Of a stretch of DNA of 64,000 bases, positions 14,888 through 23,565 are shown one piece after another. The notes beneath the pieces were generated by a model. That model saw nothing but the letters and a program-made list of their open reading frames with translations, was not told the DNA's origin and ran no database searches. Positions within the stretch are counted from its first letter, which is position 1, and every line of letters begins with the position of its first letter. The position numbers and the translations under genes are program-made. Origin of the DNA: Tepidimonas sediminis (GTDB lineage Bacteria > Pseudomonadota > Gammaproteobacteria > Burkholderiales > Burkholderiaceae_C); the NCBI RefSeq assembly GCF_007556605.1, contig NZ_VJND01000001.1, positions 248,001 to 312,000 of the forward strand. The letters are read 5' to 3'.

Positions 14888-16138
14888 ATGGATGCGCGCC
14901 TGATGATCGAGAGCTATCCGCCCCGCCGTGCGCTGCTGCGCGTCTCGGTGGTCACCGAAACCTTCCCGCCCGAGGTCAACGGCGTGGCCACCACGGTGGA
15001 GCGGCTGGTGCGCGGGCTGCAGCTGCGCGACCACCACGTGCAGGTGGTGCGGCCGCGCCAGGCGGCCGACGCCTGGGACCGCGACGGTAGCCGCTTGGGG
15101 CTGGAGCAGGTGCTGACGCGCGGCCTGCCGATCCCGCGCTACCCGCAGCTGCGCATGGGGTTGCCGGCGCAGCGCGCGCTGCAGGCGCTGTGGATGCGCC
15201 GCCGCCCCGACATCGTGCACATCGCCACCGAAGGCCCGCTGGGCTGGTCGGCGCTGCGCACCGCGCGCAAGCTGCAGCTGCCGGTCAGCACGGACTTCCG
15301 CACCAACTTCGACGCCTACAGCGAGCACTACGGCGTCGGCTGGCTGCGCCGCTCGGTGCAGGCCTACCTGCGGCGCTTTCACAACCACGCCGACTGCACG
15401 CTGGTGCCCACAGAGGGTTTGCGCCAGCAGTTGCGCGCTGCGGGGTTTGAGCGGCTCATCGTTGTGCAGCGCGGCGTGGATGTCGATCGTTTCACCCCCG
15501 CGCTGCGCAACCCGGCGTTGCGTGCGGTTTGGGGGGTGGGACCCGACGAGCGCGTGCTGCTGTATGTCGGCCGCCTGGCGCCCGAGAAGAACCTGGAGCT
15601 GCTGGCGGCGGTGTACGATGCCATGCGCGCGGTGCAGCCGGGTTGGCGGCTGGTGGTGGTGGGCGACGGGCCGCAGCGCGCCTGGCTGGCGCAGCGCTGC
15701 CCGCAGGCGGTGCTGCTCGGGGCGCTGGCCGGCGAGGCGCTGGCGCAGGCCTACGCCAACGGCGACCTGCTGGCCTTCCCGAGCTTGACGGAGACTTTTG
15801 GCAACGTGACGCTGGAGGCGCTGGCCAGTGGGCTGCCGGTGCTGGCGTTTGACTACGCGGCCGCGGCCGAAGTGGTGCGCCATGGCGAAAGCGGTCTGCT
15901 GGCCCCGGTCGGCGATGCGCAGGCTTACCTGCAATGTGCGCGCGCGGTGGCGGGTGACGATGCGTTGTTGCAGCGCTTGCAAGGTGGCGCCGTGCATGCG
16001 GTGCAGCACTTGGGCTGGGGGCGCATTGTCGAGCAGGTGGAGTCGATTTGGTTGCGGCTGCTGGCGGCGCACGCTGCTGGGCCGGCGGTGGTCAAGTCGT
16101 CGCCGTGGTGGGACGGTCTGCCTGCCACCGGCGCGTGA
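14888..16138 (+). CDS. GT4 glycosyltransferase, Agt-type lipid glycosyltransferase candidate
   Basis: 416 residues with two Rossmann halves. The N-terminal signature VSVVTETFPPEVNGVATTVERLV starts about 19 residues in, as in diacylglycerol glycosyltransferases and mannosyltransferases of family GT4. The C-terminal half has YVGRLAPEKNLELL and the E-x7-E motif in TETFGNVTLEALASGLPV. It would transfer a sugar from an NDP donor to a lipid such as the diacylglycerol released by the PlcP-type enzyme encoded at 18369. Its last 47 bp overlap the convergent lplT gene. Sugar specificity cannot be read here; an LPS or mannolipid role is the alternative. Confidence 0.7.
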   Translation: MDARLMIESYPPRRALLRVSVVTETFPPEVNGVATTVERLVRGLQLRDHHVQVVRPRQAADAWDRDGSRLGLEQVLTRGLPIPRYPQLRMGLPAQRALQALWMRRRPDIVHIATEGPLGWSALRTARKLQLPVSTDFRTNFDAYSEHYGVGWLRRSVQAYLRRFHNHADCTLVPTEGLRQQLRAAGFERLIVVQRGVDVDRFTPALRNPALRAVWGVGPDERVLLYVGRLAPEKNLELLAAVYDAMRAVQPGWRLVVVGDGPQRAWLAQRCPQAVLLGALAGEALAQAYANGDLLAFPSLTETFGNVTLEALASGLPVLAFDYAAAAEVVRHGESGLLAPVGDAQAYLQCARAVAGDDALLQRLQGGAVHAVQHLGWGRIVEQVESIWLRLLAAHAAGPAVVKSSPWWDGLPATGA

Positions 16139-17339
16139 GACCCCACAGCAGCGCCAGTCCCAGCGCCATCGTCACCCCGAGCGCCGACAGCAGCGGCACC
16201 AGCGGCCAGTCGGCGCGCATCGCCAGGGCCAGTGCCCCCAGCATCACGAGGACGCTCGCATTCTCGTTGAAGCCCTGGATGGCGATCGACTGCCCCGGCT
16301 GCAGCAGCCGGTGGCCGCGGTACTGCAGCAGCGCGTTCATCGGCACCACCAGCATCCCGCCCAGCGCGCCGATGACCAGCAGCCCCAGCACCGCGAGCTC
16401 CAGCTCCCGCGTGTGCACCGCCACCGCCAGCAGCGCGCCCAGCACGACGCCCAGCGGCAGCACGCGCCAGGCGCGGCGCAGCTCCACCCGCCGCGCCACC
16501 CACACCGCGCCGGCCACCACGCCCAGCGCCACGGTGGCCTGCAGGTAGGCCGCCTGCGACAGCGGCAGGTCTAGCCGCAGCTCGGCCCAGCGCAGCACGG
16601 CGATCTGCATCAGCGCACCGAAGCCCCAGAACCACGTCGTCACCGCCAGCGACAGCCCGCCGAGCGGGTCGCGCCACAGCCGCGCGTTGTCGCGCCAGAA
16701 GCGCGGCCACAGCGTCGGCCAGTCGCGCAGCGGCAGCGCGCGCCGCGCCGGCCGCGACGGGATGTGGCGGTTGCACCAAGCCGCAAGGCCGTAGAGCGCC
16801 AGCACCGCCGTGAACGCCGGCAGCAGCGCCGTGGCCGGCAGCCAGCCGTCCAGCCCCAGCCGGGCCAGCGCCTGCGGCGCCTGCCAGGCCGGCGACACCC
16901 ACCAGCCGCCCAGCGCCGTGCCGAGCAGCACCGACAGCACCACCGACACCTCCACCCAGCCGTTGGCGGCCACCAGGTCGCGCCCCGGTGTCGATTCGGT
17001 GATCCAGCCGTACTTGGCCGGCGCGTACAGCGCCGCCGCCAACCCCAGCAGCGCGAACGCCGCCAGCGGGTGCGCGCCGGCCACGAGCGCGGCCACCGCC
17101 AGCGCCTTCAGCGCGTTCATGCGCCCCATCAGCACGTTCTTGCGCACCGCGTCGGCCCAGGCGCCGGCCACCGGCGCCAGCAGCACGTAGCTCCACGTGA
17201 AGGCGAACTTCAGCAGCGGGGCCCACCATAGCGGGTGGCGCTGCTCCTGCAGATAGGCGATCGCGACGATCAGCACCGCGTGGTCGGCCAGCCCCGAGAG
17301 GAACTGCGCCGCCAGCAACCAGAAAAAACCCGCCGGCAT
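16092..17339 (-). CDS. lplT: lysophospholipid transporter (MFS, LplT type)
   Basis: 415 residues with about twelve membrane helices. The start MPAGFFWLLAAQFLSGLADHAVLIVAI, the loop AGAWADAVRKNVLMGRMNALK and the segment YAPAKYGWITE are characteristic of LplT. LplT flips lysophospholipids across the inner membrane for re-acylation; no Aas acyltransferase is fused or adjacent. The coding end overlaps the convergent glycosyltransferase by 47 bp. Placement between a lipid glycosyltransferase and olsB fits a membrane-remodelling unit, where lyso-lipids would need moving. Confidence 0.8.
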   Translation of the reverse strand: MPAGFFWLLAAQFLSGLADHAVLIVAIAYLQEQRHPLWWAPLLKFAFTWSYVLLAPVAGAWADAVRKNVLMGRMNALKALAVAALVAGAHPLAAFALLGLAAALYAPAKYGWITESTPGRDLVAANGWVEVSVVLSVLLGTALGGWWVSPAWQAPQALARLGLDGWLPATALLPAFTAVLALYGLAAWCNRHIPSRPARRALPLRDWPTLWPRFWRDNARLWRDPLGGLSLAVTTWFWGFGALMQIAVLRWAELRLDLPLSQAAYLQATVALGVVAGAVWVARRVELRRAWRVLPLGVVLGALLAVAVHTRELELAVLGLLVIGALGGMLVVPMNALLQYRGHRLLQPGQSIAIQGFNENASVLVMLGALALAMRADWPLVPLLSALGVTMALGLALLWGLTRRWQADRPTTATT

Positions 17340-17399
17340 GGGGTGGGCAGTCTGGCGCCGCTGCGTGACACGCGCGTGAAGCTGCGCCGGCCGCGCGCG

Positions 17400-17417
17400 A
17401 TGTCATGCCGCTGACAT
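17400..17417 (+). promoter_or_regulatory. Pho box in the lplT-olsB intergenic region
   Basis: ATGTCAT-GCCG-CTGACAT, six of seven matches in each half to CTGTCAT with the canonical 4-bp spacer. The sequence is nearly symmetric, so it also scores on the opposite strand facing lplT. It lies 95 bp before olsB. Confidence 0.6.
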
Positions 17418-17511
17418 GGAACCGCCAAGGCCGCGTCACGCCCGCCGCCCAGAATGCCCAGCCGTGGGCGGCCGCGGCGCCGCCCGCCACCCCAAGCGGA
17501 GATGACGCCCG

Positions 17512-18369
17512 ATGAAAGAGCTTCCGACGCCCACGCTGCACCTGTCCACCCTGGTTGGGGGCCAGACCCCGGGCCGCACGGCCGGGAGGTTGCTTCCAGC
17601 GCACGCGGCCGATGCTGCCGCTGCGCCCGCTGCGCGCCTGGAGGTGGCGTGGGCGCGCCACCTCGACGACGTGCGCGCCGCCCAGCGCCTGAGGTACGCG
17701 GTGTTCGCCGAGGAAATGGGCGCGCGCCTGCGCACGCCGCTGCCGGGGCACGACATCGACCTGTTCGACGACTACTGCGAGCATCTGCTGGTGCGCGAGG
17801 CCGACACCGGTGAGGCGATCGGCACCTACCGCGTGCTCACCCCCGCGCAGGCCAAGCGCGTCGGCTGCTTCTACAGCGACACCGAGTTCGACCTGACGCG
17901 CCTGCGCGCCCTGCGCGAGCAGATGGTGGAGCTGGGCCGCTCCTGCGTGCACCCGCAGCACCGCCACGGCGGCGTCATCATGGCGCTGTGGGGGGCACTG
18001 GCGGACTTCATGGTGCGCAACCGGCTGGACGTGATGATCGGCTGCGCCAGCATCCCGATGCACCACGAGGGCCCGCACGGCATGGCCGGCGGCGGCCACG
18101 CCGCGGCCAGCATCTGGCGCCAGGTGCGCGAGCGCCATCTGGCGCCGGTGGAGTTCCACGTCACGCCGCGGCTGGCGCTGCCGGTGCACGAGCTGGACGA
18201 CACGCTGCCGGTGGAGCCACCGGCGCTGGTCAAGGGCTACCTGCGGCTGGGCGCCAAGGTGCTGGGCGCACCGGCCTGGGACCCGGACTTCAACACCGCC
18301 GACCTGCCGATGATGATGCGGCTGGCGGACCTGCCGCCGCGCTACCGGCGCCACCTGCTGGGGGCCTGA
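17512..18369 (+). CDS. olsB: L-ornithine N-alpha-acyltransferase (OlsB-type, hemolysin-like GNAT)
   Basis: 285 residues. After a ~45-residue variable leader comes the family core: RLRYAVFAEEMGARL, DIDLFDDYCEHLLVRE, GTYRVLTP, the 'GRSCVHPQHRHGGVIMALWGAL' region (acyl-donor binding) and DVMIGCASIPM. OlsB attaches a 3-hydroxyacyl group from acyl carrier protein to ornithine, giving lyso-ornithine lipid. The O-acylating partner OlsA is not in the window. Its stop overlaps the start of the PlcP-type gene (TGATG), so the two are co-translated. A Pho box upstream fits induction by phosphate limitation. Confidence 0.82.
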   Translation: MKELPTPTLHLSTLVGGQTPGRTAGRLLPAHAADAAAAPAARLEVAWARHLDDVRAAQRLRYAVFAEEMGARLRTPLPGHDIDLFDDYCEHLLVREADTGEAIGTYRVLTPAQAKRVGCFYSDTEFDLTRLRALREQMVELGRSCVHPQHRHGGVIMALWGALADFMVRNRLDVMIGCASIPMHHEGPHGMAGGGHAAASIWRQVRERHLAPVEFHVTPRLALPVHELDDTLPVEPPALVKGYLRLGAKVLGAPAWDPDFNTADLPMMMRLADLPPRYRRHLLGA

Positions 18370-19283
18370 TGCTGCGCGCGTGGCTCCCGGGCGGGGTGGC
18401 GACGCGCCTGCCGGCTGCGCCGCCGCCGGCGCCGCTGCCGCCGGGGGACGACGACGACCTGGGCGCGCGCGGCGGCGAGCGGCTGCGCGCGGTGTTCATC
18501 TCCGACCTGCACCTGGGCACGCCGGGCTGCCAGGCCAAGGCGCTGCTGGCGTTCCTGAAGGCGCATCCGAGTGACCGGCTGTACCTGGTCGGCGACATCA
18601 TCGACGGCTGGCAGCTGCGCCGGCGCTGGTACTGGCCGCAGAGCCACAACGACGTCGTGCAGAAGATCCTGCGCCGCGCGCGCAAGGGCTGCCGGGTGGT
18701 GTTCATCCCCGGCAACCACGACGAGTTCGCGCGCCACTTCGTCGACCACCAGTTCGGCGGCGTCGACGTCGTGGCCGAGGCGGTGCACGTCACCGCCGAT
18801 GGGCGCCGGCTGTGGGTGACGCACGGCGACCTGTACGACGGCGTGGTGCAGTACGCGCGCTGGCTCGCCTGCCTCGGCGACACGCTGTACGAGTGGGCGC
18901 TGCGGCTGAACCGCCACCTCAACTCGCTGCGCGCGCGGCTGGGGCTGCCGTACTGGTCGCTGTCGCAGTACCTCAAGCACCGCGTCAAGTCGGCCGTCAA
19001 CTTCATCACCCGCTTCGAGGAGGCGCTGGCGCACGAGGCGCGCCGCCGCGGGCTGGACGGCGTCGTCTGCGGTCACATCCACCGGCCGGAGATCCGCGTC
19101 ATCGACGGCGTGCTGTACTGCAACGACGGCGACTGGGTGGAGAGCCTGAGCGCCCTGGTGGAGCACCGCGACGGCCGGCTGGAGCTGGTGCACTGGGCGC
19201 AGCGGCAGACCGCGCCGGCGGCGGCTCCGGCACCCGGGGTTGTCACCGAGCCGTCAGGAAAAGGCCCTTCGGGCGCGAAATAA
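18369..19283 (+). CDS. plcP: PlcP-type phospholipase C (calcineurin-like metallophosphoesterase)
   Basis: 304 residues. Metallophosphoesterase motifs appear in order: SDLHLG, GDIIDGW, GNHDE, THGD and GHIH, which together bind two metals. The long conserved stretches RRRWYWPQSHNDVVQKILRRARKG, YWSLSQYLKHRVKSAVNFI and YCNDGDWVES are typical of the rhizobial/marine PlcP group. That group is usually mislabelled UDP-2,3-diacylglucosamine hydrolase and removes phosphorylated headgroups from PE or PC to free diacylglycerol and phosphate. Coupling to olsB and a nearby GT4 enzyme is the combination expected for phosphate-starvation lipid exchange. The first ~35 residues are Pro/Asp-rich and not part of the fold. 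Confidence 0.75.
   Translation: MLRAWLPGGVATRLPAAPPPAPLPPGDDDDLGARGGERLRAVFISDLHLGTPGCQAKALLAFLKAHPSDRLYLVGDIIDGWQLRRRWYWPQSHNDVVQKILRRARKGCRVVFIPGNHDEFARHFVDHQFGGVDVVAEAVHVTADGRRLWVTHGDLYDGVVQYARWLACLGDTLYEWALRLNRHLNSLRARLGLPYWSLSQYLKHRVKSAVNFITRFEEALAHEARRRGLDGVVCGHIHRPEIRVIDGVLYCNDGDWVESLSALVEHRDGRLELVHWAQRQTAPAAAPAPGVVTEPSGKGPSGAK
19240..19257 (+). promoter_or_regulatory. Pho-box-like element before ppk
   Basis: TTGTCAC-CGAG-CCGTCAG: six and five matches out of seven with correct spacing. It lies inside the 3' end of plcP, 81 bp before the ppk start. There is no convincing -10 at the canonical distance, though an A/T-rich AAATAAT follows at 19278-19284. Confidence 0.35.
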
Positions 19284-19337
19284 TGTCACTCTGGCCGCCG
19301 CCCGCCGGGTGACGGCGCATCCTCTCGTGCCCCGACC

Positions 19338-21413
19338 ATGACCGCCACGCCGATCTTCCGTCACGCCTTCCTCGACCGCGATCAGAGCATCCTGGCCTTC
19401 AACGAGCGGGTGCTCGACTGGGCTTGCCGGCGTGACGTGCCGCTGTTGGAGCGGCTGCGCTACCTGGCCATCGTCTCCTCCAATCTGGATGAATTCTTCG
19501 AGGTGCGCTTTGCGCCGCACCACGCCGCGCGGCTGGCCAACGAGCAGCGCGGCGTCGCCACGGTGGAGACCTACCACGCGCTGACGCAGCGCATCCAGGC
19601 GCTGGTGGCGCGCCAGTACGCCATCTACAACGACGAGCTGCTGCCGGCGCTGGAAAAGCGCGGCATCCGCATCATCACCCACGGTGAGCGCAACCCGCGC
19701 CAGCGTCGCTGGGTGCGCGACTATTTCGTCAACGAGGTCCAGCCGCTGCTGCTGCCGGTGGCGCTCGATCCGGCGCACCCGTTCCCGCAGGTGGCCAACA
19801 AGTCGCTCAATTTCATCGTACGCCTGGGCGGGCGCGACGCGTTCGGTCGCGAGCACGAGATCGCCATCGTCAAGGTGCCGCGGGCGCTGAAGCGCTTCGT
19901 GCTGATGCCCGGCGTCAAGGGCTCGCGCCAGCAGCACTTCGTCTCCATCTCCAGCATCATCCGCGCCCACCTGCCCGATCTGTTTCCCGGCCGCACGGTG
20001 CTGGAGTTCTCGCAGTTCCGTGTCACGCGCCACTCGGACCTGGCGCTGGATGAGGAGGAGGTCAAGAACCTGCGCACCGCACTGCGGCTGGGACTGCAGC
20101 AGCGCCACTTCGGCCAGGCCCTGCGGCTGGAGGTCTCGGCCGGCTGCTCCGATTTTCTGGCCAACTTCCTGCTCGAGCAGTTCGAGCTGCCGCCGGAAAG
20201 CCTCTACCGCGTGCCGGGCCCGGTCAACCTCGTGCGGCTGAATCAGTTGATCGATCTGATCGACGCGCCGGCGCTGCGCTTCGAGCGCTTCACGCCGGGC
20301 TGGCCGGTGGGGTTGACCCCGGGGCAGTCGTTCTTCGAGCGGCTCAAGCAGGGCGATGTGCTGATCCACCAGCCGTTCGAGAGCTTCGATGCGGTGCTGG
20401 CCTTCCTGCGCGAGGCGGTCGAGGACCCCGACGTGCTGGCGATCAAGCAGACCATCTACCGCACCGGCGCGCGCGGCGAGATGACCGAGCTGCTGCGCGA
20501 GGCGGTGCGCCGCGGCAAGGAGGTCACCGCGGTGGTGGAGCTGAAGGCCCGCTTCGACGAGGAGGCCAACATCAACCACGCCGAGCGGCTCGAGTCGGTG
20601 GGGGCACAGGTGGTCTACGGCATCGTGGGCCTGAAGACCCACGCCAAGATGCTGCTGGTGACGCGGCGCGAGAACGGCCGCCTGGTGCGCTACGCGCACC
20701 TGTCCACCGGCAACTACAACCCCGGTACCGCCAAGCTCTACACCGACCTGTCCTACCTGACCGCGGATGAGGACCTGACCGCCGACGTCGACGCCGTCTT
20801 CAACCACCTGGCCAGCCAGAACCGGCTGCCGCGGCTGCGCAAGCTGCTGATGGCGCCGTTCCTGCTGCAGAAAGGGCTGCTGGAGCGCATCGAGGCCTGC
20901 ATCGAGGCCGCGCGCGCCGGCAAGCCGGCGCAGATCCTGCTGAAGATGAACGCGCTGACCGACGAGCCGCTGGCGCGCGCGCTGGTGCATGCCTCGCAGG
21001 CCGGGGTGCAGGTGGACGCGATCGTGCGCGGCGCCTGCATCCTGCCGGCCGGCGTGCCGGGCCACACCGACCACGTGCGCATCCGCTCGATCGTCGGCCG
21101 CTTCCTCGAGCACTCGCGCGTGTTCTACTTCCGCCATGGCGAGCACGAGGAGCTGTGGCTGGCCAGCGCCGACTGGATGAACCGCAACATGCTGCGCCGC
21201 GTGGAGCTGGCCTGGCCGGTGACCGACCCGCACCTGCGCGCGCGCGTGATGGAGGAGTGCCTGCGCCTGTACCTGGCCGACCAGCGCGACGCCTGGCTGC
21301 TGCAGCCGCATGGTGAGTACGTCAAGGCCTCGAGCCTGGCACCGAAGGCCGGCCGCGGCGCGCTGCCGTCGGCGCAGGCGACGCTGATGGCCCGCTACGG
21401 CAGCAAAGGGTGA
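19338..21413 (+). CDS. ppk1: polyphosphate kinase 1
   Basis: 691 residues, full length for PPK1. The N-terminal domain starts at FLDRDQSILAFNERVLDWA. The head domain is followed by the C-terminal PLD-like catalytic halves: IKQTIYRTG, GLKTHAKMLLVTR with the phosphorylated His, and HLSTGNYNPGTAKLYTD. It polymerises ATP gamma-phosphate into polyphosphate. The downstream order ppk-sixA-ppx (ppx reversed) links synthesis with degradation. Its place beside pst-pho and a Pho-box-like element suggest PhoB control. Confidence 0.93.
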   Translation: MTATPIFRHAFLDRDQSILAFNERVLDWACRRDVPLLERLRYLAIVSSNLDEFFEVRFAPHHAARLANEQRGVATVETYHALTQRIQALVARQYAIYNDELLPALEKRGIRIITHGERNPRQRRWVRDYFVNEVQPLLLPVALDPAHPFPQVANKSLNFIVRLGGRDAFGREHEIAIVKVPRALKRFVLMPGVKGSRQQHFVSISSIIRAHLPDLFPGRTVLEFSQFRVTRHSDLALDEEEVKNLRTALRLGLQQRHFGQALRLEVSAGCSDFLANFLLEQFELPPESLYRVPGPVNLVRLNQLIDLIDAPALRFERFTPGWPVGLTPGQSFFERLKQGDVLIHQPFESFDAVLAFLREAVEDPDVLAIKQTIYRTGARGEMTELLREAVRRGKEVTAVVELKARFDEEANINHAERLESVGAQVVYGIVGLKTHAKMLLVTRRENGRLVRYAHLSTGNYNPGTAKLYTDLSYLTADEDLTADVDAVFNHLASQNRLPRLRKLLMAPFLLQKGLLERIEACIEAARAGKPAQILLKMNALTDEPLARALVHASQAGVQVDAIVRGACILPAGVPGHTDHVRIRSIVGRFLEHSRVFYFRHGEHEELWLASADWMNRNMLRRVELAWPVTDPHLRARVMEECLRLYLADQRDAWLLQPHGEYVKASSLAPKAGRGALPSAQATLMARYGSKG

Positions 21414-21421
21414 GTGAAGCG

Positions 21422-21895
21422 ATGGATCTGATCCTGTGGCGGCACGCCGAGGCCGAAGACCTGGACGAGACCGACGACGGCGGTGGCGACGATCTGTCGC
21501 GGCGCCTGACCCCCAAGGGCGAGCGGCAGGCCGCGCGCATGGCCGCGTGGCTGGACCGTCAGCTGCCCGAGGGCGTTCGCATCTGGTGCAGTCCGGCGGT
21601 GCGCACCGAGCAGACGGTGCTGGCGCTGGGGCGCAAGTACCGCGTGCACGAGGATCTGGCCCCGGGCGCCACGCCGGAGCGGCTGCTGGCGCTGGCGCAG
21701 TGGCCCGAGGCGCGCCAGCCGGTGCTGGTGGTCGGACACCAGCCGACGCTGGGCCAGGTGGTGGCGCGGCTGCTGGGCATGGCCGCCGGCGAGTGCGCGG
21801 TGCGCAAGGGCGCGGTGTGGTGGCTGCGCCGGCGCGAGCGGCACGGCCAGTGGCAGACCGTGCTGCTGACGGTGCAGACGCCCGAACTGCTCTGA
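21422..21895 (+). CDS. sixA: phosphohistidine phosphatase SixA
   Basis: 157 residues of the histidine-phosphatase superfamily: catalytic RHAEAED at residues 6-12, LTPKGERQAARMAAWL, WCSPAVRTEQTV and VVGHQPTLGQ with the second His. SixA removes phosphate from His residues of phosphotransfer proteins; in nitrogen-PTS organisms it acts on PtsO/NPr. It begins 8 bp after ppk. An in-frame GTG at 21410 overlapping the ppk stop would add four residues. Confidence 0.85.
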   Translation: MDLILWRHAEAEDLDETDDGGGDDLSRRLTPKGERQAARMAAWLDRQLPEGVRIWCSPAVRTEQTVLALGRKYRVHEDLAPGATPERLLALAQWPEARQPVLVVGHQPTLGQVVARLLGMAAGECAVRKGAVWWLRRRERHGQWQTVLLTVQTPELL

Positions 21896-21905
21896 GACCG
21901 CCGGG

Positions 21906-23393
21906 TCACGGCAGCAGCAGCTGCAGCCGCCAGGGCGTGCGCTCCCAGGCGTGCGCCTCCTCCTGCAGCAGCCAGGCCGACTGAGGATAGTCACGCGCCC
22001 AGCCCGGTGCGGCCTGCAGTCGAAAGGTCGAACGCGGTACGAAGCGCAGCATCAGCGCCTCCACCGCAGGATCCTTGCGGGCGTGGCACAGCAGCACCGC
22101 CAGCCGCAGACACATCAGCTGCTTGGCGAACAGTTCGTCGGCCAGCGCGTCCTCCACCTTGCGCAGCTTGCCGCGCTGCCCCAGCACCAGCAGGCTGAGC
22201 CGATGCAGCTCCGGCAGCGAGAAGCCCGGCGCATCGACGTGGTCGAGGATGTAGGCGCCGTGCTTGTGCGCGTCGGTGTGCGAGATGTGCGCGCCGATTT
22301 CGTGCAGCCGCGCCGCCCAGGCCAGCTTCTGCGAAAAGCGGCCGTTGCGCGGGTCGGGCGTGGCCACCTGCTCGAACAGCCGCACCGCGGTGGCACGCAC
22401 CCGCTCGGCCTGCGCCGCATCCACCGCGAACTTCTGCGCCAGCCAGCGCACCGTGCGCTCGCGCACGTCGGTGGCGTCACTGGCGCGGTCGATCAGGTCC
22501 ACCAGCGCCCCTTGGCGCAGCGCGCCCTGCGCGCGGTGCACCTCGTGCCAGTCGAACAGCTCGAACAGCGCCATCATGATCGACAGGCCGCCGGCCAGCA
22601 CCGGCCGGCGGTCGTCCTTGAGGCCCTCCAGCCGCAGTTGCTCGACGTGCCCGGCGCGCACCAGCCGGTCGGCGATCCAGTCCAGCCCCTCGCGCGTGAT
22701 CATGCCGGGGGGAAAGCCCGCCAGTGTCAGCATCTCCGCCAGCGCCCCGGCCGTGCCGGAGGAGGCATAGACCGCATCCCAGCTGCCGGGCGTGAAGACC
22801 TCCAGCGCCTCATCCAGCACCGCCTTGGCCGCCACCACCGCCAGCCGCAGCTGGCGTTCGCTGACCCGCCCGCCGGGAAAGTAACGCGTCGACCACGCCA
22901 CGCTGCCCAGCGGGTACGACTCCATGCGCTGCGGGCGGTAGCCGCGGCCGAGGATCACCTCGGTGGAGCGCCCGCCGATGTCGACCACCAGGCGCCGCTC
23001 GTCAGCCTGCGGCAACAGGTGTGTCACGCCCTGGTAGATCAGTCGCGCCTCCTCGTGTCCGGCCACGACGTCGATCGGAAAGCCCAGCACCTGCTGCGCG
23101 CGGCCGAGGAAGGCGTCGCGGTTGCGCGCCTCGCGCAGCGTCTGTGTGGCCACCGCGCGCACCTGGCGCCGCTCGAAGCCGCGCAGCCGCTCGCCGAAGC
23201 GCGCCAGGCAGGCCCAGCCGCGCTCCATCGCCGCCGGGCTGAGCAGCTTGTCCTCCGACAGGCCGGCGCCCAGGCGCACGGTCTCCTTCAGATACTCGAC
23301 GCGCTCGATGTGGCCGGCCTGCAGGCGGCCGATCTCGAGGCGAAAGCTGTTGGAGCCAAGGTCCAGGGCGGCCAGCAGGGTTCCGTCTTGCAT
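21906..23393 (-). CDS. ppx: exopolyphosphatase (Ppx/GppA family)
   Basis: 495 residues. Actin-like ATPase-fold motifs: LDLGSNSFRLEIGRL at the N-terminus, ATQTLREARNRDAFL, VVDIGGRSTEVILGRG and YASSGTAGALAEML. A C-terminal HD-like helical domain follows (ARLHEIGAHISHTDAHKHGAYIL). It releases phosphate from polyphosphate ends; a guanosine pentaphosphatase activity is the family alternative. It converges with sixA, 10 bp between the stops. An extended -10-like GGTATGCT lies about 30 bp upstream on the minus strand. Confidence 0.88.
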   Translation of the reverse strand: MQDGTLLAALDLGSNSFRLEIGRLQAGHIERVEYLKETVRLGAGLSEDKLLSPAAMERGWACLARFGERLRGFERRQVRAVATQTLREARNRDAFLGRAQQVLGFPIDVVAGHEEARLIYQGVTHLLPQADERRLVVDIGGRSTEVILGRGYRPQRMESYPLGSVAWSTRYFPGGRVSERQLRLAVVAAKAVLDEALEVFTPGSWDAVYASSGTAGALAEMLTLAGFPPGMITREGLDWIADRLVRAGHVEQLRLEGLKDDRRPVLAGGLSIMMALFELFDWHEVHRAQGALRQGALVDLIDRASDATDVRERTVRWLAQKFAVDAAQAERVRATAVRLFEQVATPDPRNGRFSQKLAWAARLHEIGAHISHTDAHKHGAYILDHVDAPGFSLPELHRLSLLVLGQRGKLRKVEDALADELFAKQLMCLRLAVLLCHARKDPAVEALMLRFVPRSTFRLQAAPGWARDYPQSAWLLQEEAHAWERTPWRLQLLLP

Positions 23394-23472
23394 GCGCGGA
23401 CACGGTTGAGGCGGTGCAGCCAGCATACCAGAGCCGGGCGCCGGCCGGCTGCCCGGCCACCGCGTGACGCTC

Positions 23473-23506
23473 ATGTCACGGAAGTGTCACGAAGCGTTTC
23501 TACGAT
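23473..23506 (+). promoter_or_regulatory. Pho box and -10 of the pst operon
   Basis: ATGTCAC-GGAA-GTGTCAC at 23473-23490 matches the PhoB consensus at six of seven in each half. TACGAT at 23501-23506 starts exactly 10 bp later, the standard position for a PhoB-dependent -10. The pstS start lies about 60 bp downstream. Confidence 0.8.
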
Positions 23507-23565
23507 GCCGTGTGCGGTCGTCGGCGATCGACGAGCCGTCGAGTCCAACCTTCGGAGCGATGCAG

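Noticed and set aside
18369-19283. UDP-2,3-diacylglucosamine hydrolase (LpxH) label
   Set aside because: Metallophosphoesterase motifs are shared, but the length, the long RRRWYWPQ and NDGDWVES segments and the olsB coupling fit PlcP better.
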